A DNA stretch of 64,000 bases from Girardinichthys multiradiatus (taxonomy: Eukaryota; Chordata; Actinopteri; Cyprinodontiformes; Goodeidae): NCBI RefSeq assembly GCF_021462225.1, contig NC_061817.1:4933327-4997326 (forward strand), read 5' to 3'. Positions within the stretch are counted from its first letter, which is position 1. The number at the start of each line of letters is the position of its first letter. The notes beneath the pieces were generated by a model. It saw only the letters and a list, made by a program, of their open reading frames with translations. It had not been told where the DNA came from and did not search any database. The position numbers and the translations under genes were made by a program. Below, piece after piece: positions 57,401 to 64,000 of the stretch.

Positions 57401-60400
57401 CATGTTTGCAGTGCCCCCGACATGGCTTGTGGCAAACTGCGAGGGACTTATGAATCACTGTTAACAATGGCTTTCCTCTTAATCTTCCATAAATTCCAGG
57501 GAGGTGGAATATGTGACTGATAGATGTCCTATAAATGCATTCTCCCACCTGAGTTCTGGATCTGTGCTGCCCCTCAAGGAGAACCTTTCTTTTCAGAGTT
57601 TTATTTGTTAAAATGGTTAAAAGCAACATATAATTTCTCTTTTATTCACAGTTCGGTGCTACTTTGTGTTTGTCTGAGGCTTAAAAGTCCAATAAAAGAA
57701 ATTGAAGTTTGTAAAAATTGTTAAAAAGTTTAGGGGTGTGAATAAGGTTTGTAAGGACCTATACCTTGTTAATAACAGAGTTGTCATTAAAGACAGTGTC
57801 TTTGTGATGCTTTTATTTAAAAACTTTCTCCTTAATGCTTCATCTGAGATTAATTAATTGCTGCTTTTCCAACAACTTTTCTGTTCTCAGCTGCAAACAG
57901 GACATTTGTCATGGTGTTGGGACACTTTTGGTCTATGTGAAGAGTCTTAAGGGTTTGGGGGCCATTCGAGATTCTGTCTGGGATCTTTTATCCACAGACT
58001 CCATCAGTCAGCACTGGGGTAACGTATGTCAGCAGCTCCTAGGGCGCCCCCTGGCTGTGTGGGAGGACTTCTTGCAACAGCTCTTCCTTCAGCGCCTGCA
58101 AGTGTGTTCTCCTCTAATTTCAAGAACATTGAGGCATTTATTTCTTATTATTTGGAATGTGTGATTTGTGTCTAATGCACTGAATTGGCCTGTTGATGTA
58201 ATGTCAAATGTTACATTTCTTTCCATTTCCTAAGACCATCACCAAAGAGGAAACAGAAGCCATTGCAACAATCTCGGTGCAGCTCCTCACCTCAGCTGTG
58301 AGGGACCAAGAGGGCCAAACCATCCAGTCCTCCACAGGTAGCAACCCTGTCTCCATTTCTGGTGCTCAGTATGAGGTGGATGTGGCCTCCTTTCTGTGGT
58401 CAGAGACTCCAGGGGACCTGCTGAGTGATGCAGCCTGGGTCAGTGTGCCCCAGCGGTGCCAGAAGCAGCAGCAGAGGAGTGGCCTGGCTATGAAGACACA
58501 GGCACTGACACCTTGTGTTCAGAACTTCTGCTCCTCTTTGGATGCAAAGCTTAAAGCCAGGCTTGATGACCTCCAGCACTATCTTCCTTCCCAAGACACA
58601 GGTATTCCTGAATTATGTTGCTTAATTCAAGGGGTATCAAATTGTGATTGTTTTACTCCTGGGATTAGATCTGCACAATATATGAAATCACAATAATTAT
58701 CTTAATATTACAATAGGACTGCTTGGTCGCAATATTTGAGTGGGACAATAACATCTAGCGAGAGCGTATCTATGTACTCTGAAAATACAGAGAAAAGCAG
58801 CTCTAAACTATCAAAAGCATCCAGTTAAATCAGCATAGTTTGCTTTAAGCAAGTACACTGGTGAAATCCATCTCTCATTCTGTGCTTGGCAGGATCCAAC
58901 TCCATCTCAGCCACAGTGTCTTCTTCACGACCTCCTGACTCCTCTTCGTTTAACCGCTACACGGACTCCTCGGCAGTGGAGGAAGCTCTCCGTGAAGGCT
59001 GTGTGACCTGTGTTCGCCATATTCTTTCCTCCATCCGCTCTGAACTGGACTCTGTTCCAGCCTGTCTCAGCTCTGTCCTTTTCATGGCCAGGTTGTGCCA
59101 GTCTGTGGGTGAACTATGTCCCAGCCTGAAGCACTGCATCCTGGGAAAACAGAGCACAGTGGAAGCCCCAGCAAAGGGGACCCCAAGACAGGGCAAGAAA
59201 CTGGGCAAATCCAAAGCTGCCACAGAGGTCAGCCCAGTGCAAGCCAAGTGGGCGGGGCTGAAGGAGGAGCTTCTTGGCTGCAGCATAGAAGCTTACCGCA
59301 TCTGGAGCTCCGCCCTTGCCAAAGTCAGAACCTGTCGGAAATGTAGTCCACAGTCTAATAGATCCTCTTATTCAGTCATACCTGGAATGAACCGTTGATT
59401 GTTTGCTAGCACTGCAGCTTTAATAACATCCTGATGTGTTGCTCACTAAAGCTGTGCTTTGACAGGGGCTGGTGGAAACATTTGGTGCAGCTTTGCTGAC
59501 AGAGTCTGCTGGTGCAATTCTGACGACTACAACAAGTTGGGAAGATCTGGAGATCCAAGAAGAGTCTGAAGCAGGGAACAGCGTCACATCTAAAATCAGT
59601 CTTCCAGTTCAGGTCAGAGGTCCAACACCAGCATGAAGTAGGGTTTCTGATTACTCATGTTTCATCTGAAACCCTCTGACTCTTGATTCTTGTGCAGCCA
59701 TCTTGGTTTGTGCAGTCTTTGCTGTTCCAGCTTTGCGTGGAGGTCAACAGAGTGGGGGGTCATGCCCTTCCCCGGCCGACCCTGCAGGAGCTGCTTCAGG
59801 CCTGTCTTGTTCAAGCTCTGCATCACTATGACCTCCTCACAGAGCAACCACAGGATAGAGTGAGTGATGCTCAATCACAATTTGTTAGAAATGTTTGGAA
59901 GCTCAAAGTTGGTTTTATACTAAATGTCTCCATCTCTCTCTGCCCCTCTTTCTTGTCTGCCTACTGTCACAAAATAAAAATAAACTCAAGTATTTTTATT
60001 GGGTTTTATTTGATAGACCAACCCAAAGTAGTGCATAGTTGTGGAGACAAAGGGAAATGACTCGTGGTTTTTAGATTAAAGGAGAAAATCAATTATCGTT
60101 TAATGATAAAAGACACACAGCTGGATTCTGTTTACTGATTAGGCAACTTCTGAAGCTATTGGTTGTACTAGAATTTTATTTAGACGTATTAGTATAAAGG
60201 GGATTGAATACAAATGTATGCCACATGTTTCATCCTTTCCTTTTATAAAGTTTCAAAACCATCATTCACCTTCCAACTTACAAGTATGCACTACTTTGTG
60301 TTGGTCTGTCATATGAAAACCCAATAAAATACATTAACGTTTGTGGCTGTGATGTGAATGAATACTTTGGTAAGAGGCTATAAGAAGGTAACTTGCAGTA

Positions 60401-63400
60401 GTGGTAGCAATGCTGAGAAGACATGGAAAGTGGAACGGCACGAGAGGTGATGCAAAGGATAGAACTTTGATAATTTCTTTGAATTTCTCTCTTCTCCCAT
60501 TAACTTAGGAGGGTGTCCTCCCCATAACTCAGAACCGAGCCTTGCAGTTGTTGTTCGACCTTCGATACCTCCACACCACACTGAGCAGCAGACTGGAGGA
60601 GGGCAAAACCTCTAGATCCCAGCAAGACCCAAGGTAGGAAGCCCTTGCAGCTGGCAGGACATCAGCACAAACAAAAAAGGCAGTTGTATGTTTTCCATCT
60701 TGTCTTCTCGGTCGTGCTTTGCATGTTTGGTCTTTGGTTTCTTTTTACCACCACCACTGGACGGGAGGAGTAGTGCAGTTTGTTTCTCAAATTCCTAATA
60801 CGTTATTAGGCTAATTGAAATAAACTGAAGACACACAAATTACCTTGGATTCCGTTTATCCGGATACAAAAAAAAATCCCAGGTATTTAAATCCTGGGAC
60901 TTTTAGTGGAAATTAGCTGAGGATGTAACTCAATACAACCATGGATAAGAAAAAGCCTAGGCCCAGGATTCAGTAGGTCACAGTATGGCTCCCTTTGATG
61001 TAGGTATTTCTGGAGTTTTGGTAACTTTTGAAACACTGCTGTTTATTTTCTAGATTCCACAAGATCTGTGATTGGCTGGAAAGCTTCATTGACCCCTTTG
61101 ACCTGGATGTTTTTACACCTCCACTGAATGCCAATCTCAACCGGCTGTCCCAGAGGACCTCGGTATTCTGCAGCCACACGCACATCACAACACAAACATG
61201 AAACAATCTGATGCTGACATAAAACCACAGGAGTTCTTAGATTTGTGTCTTCAGCAATCATAAGAAGTGCCTGATGTTCTGATGTAACCGTTCTTGTGAT
61301 GCTGCGTTTCAGGTGCTGCTTGGGCTCCTGACTGGTTCTGAGAAGCAGTTTGCCCCACGAAGCAGCACTGTGAACTCTCAGGAACCTTACAACATTCTGC
61401 CACTGGCCAGCAGTCAGATCAGGTCAGAGCTTACATGAGTAAACAATAGGTTAGGTGTTTTAATCTCTCTCCCAAGTTAGACATGGACTACTCAGGCTTT
61501 TACTGGCTGGTCCAGATTTCTGGGTTTCTTTACGGTTTGACCTGCCATTTCTGATTGTGTCCGATTTCAATGTTTGTTTTTCAAAAACTGTTGCAATAAA
61601 AGAACAAAATATGTGCTGTAGTTTAAATTCAGCAGACGCTAAAGAAATTATTCCCATTTATGCGTCAAAGCACATGTTGCTAACCCAGGATTCCTGCACT
61701 GTCAGAAGTATGGAAATCTATTTGATCATTTCAAGTTAGGATAAGGAGGAAAAGAGAAAAAACTGTGTATAGAAAAAGTTTGAGTTTCCAGCCTATATTT
61801 CTTATTCTGTTATGTTTAAAAAAAATCAACATGTCTATAACTTCAGCTTTCTACAGTGACTGATAACCTTTAGTATTGGTTTGCTGCATTACAACTCGAG
61901 TGTTTTTCCCACTCAGTTTGGTTTTGGTTTTTAACTAACAGATATACTCATTTCAGATCACATAATGAGGCATTTTAGTTCTGGATTTAAAACTTGACTC
62001 AGGGTTTTTGACCTTCTGAAATTCCTGTTTCTGTTTGCTGTGAAATTAAGGCATCACTGATCACAAACAGCAAATTATTTAATTCATTTATTCTTGGATG
62101 ATTCGGTTCAGATTCGGCAATATATTCTAAACTAAAACAGATGTCTGGATGTCAGATGCCTTGGAAATAACCCTTCACCAAACTGCCAATCAGATGCCAT
62201 TTACAGAACTGTGTTGTTTCAGGATCCCAAACAGCCAAATGTTTCATACTCGAATGTCTAGAATCGTATCAAAGCTGATCAAGAATAGGGTGTGGAAAAG
62301 TGAAATTTTAACCCCTCTAATCTTTGTCTGACTTTAATTAAACTTTAATTACTAAAAAAGGGCATCAAATAGCAACCTGTTAATGGACTTAAAATAGGCT
62401 TTGTGTTGAAGTTTTGATAGATTTCATGACAAGTTCAGATCTTTCTGTATTTGACCTGTTTATCAACAATCAGAGCCGAAATTCACTCCACTCGGATATT
62501 GCATGATAACTGCTTCTTGGTTCTTGTCTGTTTCTTTGATATTTAGCAGAGAATGGTGTGTCTGATCAGTAGGTACTGTTGGACTTAAACACCTGCCCTG
62601 ACTGTTTTTTCTTTTGCAGGTTCGGAATATTGCCTCTCAGCATGTCAAACACGCGGAAATCCAAGTCCTCCTCCAGGGGGCCGGACGTTTCTCAGAACCT
62701 GGTAAGTTCTGTAGCTGCAGGGACCTGGGCTGCTCTGGGTCTGGGTGTGTTTTGAGAGAGAACACTTTTATTTGCTGACGGCCACAGAGTTATTGTTGTT
62801 TTTTGTTCCACTTGGGTAAAGCGATGTTTGTCACACTGTCTCTCTTCCCAGAGATTCTGAGAGTGACTCCTTCAGGCAAGTTCATCAGATTGGCTTTCTG
62901 CCTGGGTGTGTTTTGGTTTATTTAGTGCCATGGCAGTGTGTGTGCACTTCACTAATTCTTCCTATTTTTTATCTTGGCTCATGCTGGAAACAGTAGAATG
63001 GCCTTGGAATCCATAATGTCAAATTCTCTGCTTTGGCTCCTAGAATAACTTCTGATCAAACTCAACAGAATAGTTTCACAGACCAACAGAGACGGTGCAA
63101 CCTGTATGATTGGACCACCGGATACAAACATTGTAACAGTTCAAGTCAGGAATCATCCTAATCTGACCAGTAACATCTGACTCATTGCTCATTTGTTTTG
63201 ATCGGCCAAAATATTCTGACCACCTGCCTTTTAGCTATTAAACCTTCATGCCCTACCAAGAAAACAGGGATCCACTTCTCAGTTCAGTTTTATACAACCA
63301 GGACTTAAATCCTGAACCTATGTGAGTGGGCATATTGTTTTGGCTCATCTGCATATACAGGTTTCTGACTTATGTTACCTGGTTCTACTCTTTGAAGCAT

Positions 63401-63768
63401 TGAAAGTGTCACCTGGTTCTGACTCGTTTGGTTGTTGCTGTAAAGCTTTCTGAACAGAAGGTTTTATAGCAAACATGACAGGTGGAAGGTGAAGGAATGG
63501 ACTTACATTCGTGTAAAAGCACTAACTCCCTGAATTGTTCTGGATTGTATTGAATGTGTCTCTAACACTAAACAAGCTTAAGTGACACTCGCCAACAAAG
63601 ATGATGATGCTTCTCTTCTTCCTCCACCAGGCTCCTCAGTCCTCCACAGCAGGAAGTGATGACAGCTTCCAGCCGGGCAGTCTCTTCAGACAGCTCGCTC
63701 ATCAGGATGAGGACACAACATCGCCGTCTCTGTTCAAGCTCAGCTGGCTGTCGGGCATGGCCAAATAG
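45098..63768 (+). CDS. cog1: COG1, conserved oligomeric Golgi complex subunit 1
   Basis: COG1 is a subunit of the eight-part COG tethering complex on the cytosolic face of the Golgi. It links the two lobes and supports retrograde vesicle transport and glycosylation enzyme recycling. Fifteen coding exons were placed: 45098-45406, 45628-45875, 46334-46515, 50007-50183, 52991-53147, 57891-58101, 58235-58601, 58893-59323, 59466-59612, 59698-59859, 60509-60633, 61054-61162, 61313-61422, 62620-62701, 63631-63768. All introns are GT-AG, phases agree throughout, and the sum is 2955 bases (984 residues; human COG1 is 980). Family landmarks are the N-terminal Vps51/COG1-type helix ([11 protein letters not shown] and [17 protein letters not shown]), [53 protein letters not shown] and [10 protein letters not shown]. 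No lesion was seen, so it is probably functional. Confidence 0.97.
45628..45875 (+). CDS. cog1: COG1 exon 2
   Basis: Acceptor GCTGCAG. It encodes [20 protein letters not shown] and [14 protein letters not shown], and ends in a split Arg codon AG|G. Confidence 0.95.
46334..46515 (+). CDS. cog1: COG1 exon 3
   Basis: Acceptor TTCCTACAG. It encodes [29 protein letters not shown] and [15 protein letters not shown], and ends in a split Gly codon G|GT. Confidence 0.95.
46516..48351. other. COG1 intron 3, first part
   Basis: AT-rich intron sequence with no supported exon, RNA gene or transposon terminus. Short open frames here are chance. Confidence 0.5.
48352..49126 (-). mobile_element. hAT transposon fragment with BED-finger exon
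   Basis: The ends TAGGGATGGGTGCC and GGTACCCATCCCTA are inverted repeats. The flanks CTGTAATT and TTGTAATT (48344-48351, 49127-49134) look like the 8 bp hAT target duplication with one mismatch. On the minus strand, 49009-48629 encodes a BED-type zinc finger ([20 protein letters not shown], then GGYSSNLRK), the N-terminus of a ZBED-like hAT transposase. The catalytic domain is absent. 775 bp, non-autonomous, in COG1 intron 3 and antisense to it. Confidence 0.85.
49580..49600 (+). repeat. Poly-C run
   Basis: Twenty-one C in a row in COG1 intron 3. It may be a true homopolymer or a length error of sequencing. Confidence 0.8.
50007..50183 (+). CDS. cog1: COG1 exon 4
   Basis: Acceptor TTATTATCCAG. 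It encodes [17 protein letters not shown] and [13 protein letters not shown], and ends in a split Gly codon. Confidence 0.94.
50370..50975 (-). mobile_element. L2/Rex1-like LINE scraps in COG1 intron 4
   Basis: Text such as TATCCCAAGGGGGAAATTAA (50468) and TGATGGGAGGAAGGACCTTC (50743) matches the minus-strand 3' region of fish jockey-type LINEs, similar in style to 11213-11330. It is fragmented and has no usable frame. Confidence 0.55.
51680..52490 (-). mobile_element. L2/Rex1-like LINE endonuclease region, decayed
   Basis: Minus-strand endonuclease-region text in many frames, interrupted at 51833-51975 by a piece of another dispersed repeat. The comparison is with the endonuclease region at 14580-14721. 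It lies in COG1 intron 4. Confidence 0.45.
51833..51975 (+). repeat. Unclassified dispersed fish repeat, short copy
   Basis: It starts TTTAATACAGTTTTATTTCT with ATAGCGCCAGTTCACAACAC. It matches the start of the longer copy at 53308-53720 (both have ACACGT followed by a TCAATCGAATCATAC-like block). Confidence 0.65.
52991..53147 (+). CDS. cog1: COG1 exon 5
   Basis: Acceptor TATTGTCAG. It encodes [19 protein letters not shown] and [13 protein letters not shown], and ends AC|GTGAGG. Confidence 0.95.
53180..53290. mobile_element. Tc1-type TIR fragment
   Basis: It begins GCACCTTGCCAAAGTTTTCA and includes ACAACCACAAACCTCACAAT and TTGGGATTTTATGT, the terminal sequence of a common fish Tc1 family. 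Nothing else of the element follows. Confidence 0.6.
53308..53720 (+). repeat. Unclassified dispersed fish repeat, long copy
   Basis: It starts AAATTCAGTTTGTTTATATA and contains GGAAACCCAGCAGATTGCGT, AAACCTCCAGCAGAACCAGA and CGACTGGGGGTTTGAGAAGA. It has no coding frame of its own. It lies in COG1 intron 5. Confidence 0.65.
53871..55247 (+). mobile_element. Tc1/mariner element with internal deletion
   Basis: TA at 53869-53870 and 55248-55249. TIRs CAGTAGGGAGAACCAGTATT and its inverse ATACTTGTTCTCCCCACTG are long, about 190 bp. Transposase text in + orientation runs from [13 protein letters not shown] sequence (54241) through the first catalytic region. It then jumps at about 54884 (GTACCAGCGACAGCC) to the C-terminus, removing the second and third catalytic acids. 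1377 bp, non-autonomous, in COG1 intron 5 in sense. Confidence 0.88.
55250..55470 (+). mobile_element. LINE 3' fragment
   Basis: Broken-frame text like a LINE RT C-terminus ([13 protein letters not shown] and [13 protein letters not shown] pieces, with ATTGAGACGATGACTAGATG). It is short and truncated. Confidence 0.5.
55471..56605. other. COG1 intron 5, unassigned part
   Basis: No exon supported. The frame at 55764-56000 on the minus strand has LINE-like text ([16 protein letters not shown]), so a small RT scrap is likely there. The rest is AT-rich. Confidence 0.5.
56606..57135. mobile_element. Short Tc1-type element, non-autonomous
   Basis: The ends ACTACCGGTCAAAAGTTTTA and its inverse TAAAACTTTTGACCAGTAGT are flanked by TA. 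The interior keeps a remnant of a C-terminal transposase segment (TTTCAGGTGACCTCCTCATG). About 530 bp. Confidence 0.75.
57180..57760 (-). mobile_element. Tc1-type transposase remnant
   Basis: Minus-strand text at 57186-57629 with a Tc1 catalytic block ([11 protein letters not shown] and [14 protein letters not shown], the second catalytic Asp). A right terminal region follows (GTCCAATAAAAGAAATTGAA). It is broken and truncated. It may be the other part of the family whose TIR lies at 53180-53290. Confidence 0.65.
57891..58101 (+). CDS. cog1: COG1 exon 6
   Basis: Acceptor CTGTTCTCAG. It encodes [17 protein letters not shown] and [14 protein letters not shown], and ends CAA|GTGTGT in phase 0. 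The upstream intron is the longest (4.7 kb) and carries several Tc1 elements. Confidence 0.94.
58235..58601 (+). CDS. cog1: COG1 exon 7
   Basis: Acceptor TTTCCTAAG. It encodes [37 protein letters not shown] and [19 protein letters not shown], and ends in a split Gly codon. Confidence 0.95.
58893..59323 (+). CDS. cog1: COG1 exon 8
   Basis: Acceptor GTGCTTGGCAG. It encodes [32 protein letters not shown] and [13 protein letters not shown], and ends GCCAAA|GTCAGA in phase 0. From memory of the human protein, it is about 10 residues shorter just before [10 protein letters not shown]. Confidence 0.93.
59466..59612 (+). CDS. cog1: COG1 exon 9
   Basis: Acceptor CTTTGACAG. It encodes [11 protein letters not shown] and [18 protein letters not shown], and ends CAG|GTCAGA in phase 0. 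Confidence 0.95.
59698..59859 (+). CDS. cog1: COG1 exon 10
   Basis: Acceptor CTTGTGCAG. It encodes [20 protein letters not shown] and [18 protein letters not shown], and ends AGA|GTGAGT in phase 0. Confidence 0.95.
59975..60372. mobile_element. Tc1-type MITE in COG1 intron 10
   Basis: The two ends are inverted relatives: CAAGTATTTTTATTGGGTTT with GATAGACCAACCCAAAGTAG on the left, and ACTACTTTGTGTTGGTCTGT with AACCCAATAAAATACATTAA on the right. The ~180 bp between them has no transposase. Confidence 0.7.
60509..60633 (+). CDS. cog1: COG1 exon 11
   Basis: Acceptor CATTAACTTAG. It encodes [20 protein letters not shown], and ends AG|GTAGGA in a split Arg codon. Confidence 0.94.
61054..61162 (+). 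CDS. cog1: COG1 exon 12
   Basis: Acceptor TTATTTTCTAG. It encodes [18 protein letters not shown] and LNRLSQRTS, and ends TCG|GTATTC. Confidence 0.94.
61313..61422 (+). CDS. cog1: COG1 exon 13
   Basis: Acceptor TGCGTTTCAG. It encodes [18 protein letters not shown] and [16 protein letters not shown], and ends in a split Arg codon. Confidence 0.95.
61423..62619. other. COG1 intron 13
   Basis: 1197 bp of intron without a recognised repeat or exon. Confidence 0.5.
62620..62701 (+). CDS. cog1: COG1 exon 14
   Basis: Acceptor CTTTTGCAG. It encodes [20 protein letters not shown], a Ser/Arg-rich linker, and ends CTG|GTAAGT. Confidence 0.93.
62702..63630. other. COG1 intron 14
   Basis: 929 bp of intron without a recognised repeat or exon. 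Confidence 0.5.
63631..63768 (+). CDS. cog1: COG1 exon 15, last coding exon
   Basis: Acceptor CCTCCACCAG. It encodes [20 protein letters not shown] and ends [10 protein letters not shown] before TAG (63766-63768). The human C-terminus has the same GSLFRQL...SLFKLGWLSSM pattern. Confidence 0.95.
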   Translation, partial: APQSSTAGSDDSFQPGSLFRQLAHQDEDTTSPSLFKLSWLSGMAK

Positions 63769-63812
63769 CCCTTTATTGTTTTTTTATGTTGGCGTTGGGG
63801 ATTTGTATAGTA

Positions 63813-63818
63813 AATAAA
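63813..63818 (+). promoter_or_regulatory. COG1 poly(A) signal
   Basis: AATAAA 45 bases past the COG1 stop codon, followed by TG-rich text (CCTCCTGTGTGATTTC) typical of the downstream cleavage element. The 3' UTR is therefore very short. Confidence 0.85.
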
Positions 63819-64000
63819 TGATCTTCTGAGATTTGCCTCCTGTGTGATTTCATTGGTTTTACTCAACCACATCATGCCTCTAACGTTTCAGATTAACAAT
63901 GCAGGCAATGAACTGTACGCTCTTCTTAAATACATTGTAAAACTTTCAGTCTTTGGCTTTGTTAAAACTTGTTTTATTAACCAAATAAATAGCTCTCTCT

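Overview
This window is vertebrate nuclear DNA, almost certainly from a teleost fish. It has spliced genes with GT-AG introns and a very dense load of fish-type transposons: many Tc1/mariner families, RTE-like and L2/Rex1-like LINEs, a tRNA-derived SINE, a Penelope-like element, an endogenous retrovirus and a hAT fragment. The repeat spectrum would suit a cyprinodontiform or related percomorph, but that is memory-based and weak. Nothing looks bacterial, and there is no CRISPR array.

Two host genes are supported. The first is COG1 (conserved oligomeric Golgi complex subunit 1), + strand, 45098-63768. All 15 coding exons can be placed with consistent splice phases and give an intact reading frame of about 984 codons, ending in a TAG followed by AATAAA. 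The second was not visible as a long ORF. It is a smim22-like small membrane protein gene on the - strand, with one coding exon at 17192-17321 and a second at about 10797-10894, joined across a 6.3 kb intron packed with transposons. It is followed by an AATAAA at 10585-10580.

Layout. 1-1.65 kb: LINE and Tc1 fragments. 1.74-6.96 kb: a multi-ORF Penelope-like element with a hammerhead ribozyme-like fold upstream, a basic protein ORF, an SGNH-hydrolase-like ORF and an RT/GIY-YIG ORF split by a SINE. 7.4-9.5 kb: two decayed Tc1 elements. 10.0-17.3 kb: smim22 with a LINE just past its poly(A) signal; its intron holds a long L2/Rex1-like LINE that is itself split by a MITE and a Tc1. 18.55-31.55 kb: a 13 kb endogenous retrovirus with matching 507 bp LTRs and a 5 bp target duplication, expanded by two copies of an unclassified 1.6 kb repeat and two opposed Tc1 elements. 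31.6-45 kb: more Tc1, SINE, LINE, a tandem satellite and a 220 bp CTAT microsatellite. 45.1-63.8 kb: COG1, whose long introns 3, 4 and 5 carry hAT, LINE and Tc1 insertions.

The strongest candidate for an underdescribed system is the Penelope-like element. A self-cleaving RNA motif, a basic ORF and an SGNH-esterase-like ORF sit directly upstream of an RT/GIY-YIG polyprotein in the same orientation. All retroelement coding regions seen here are broken.
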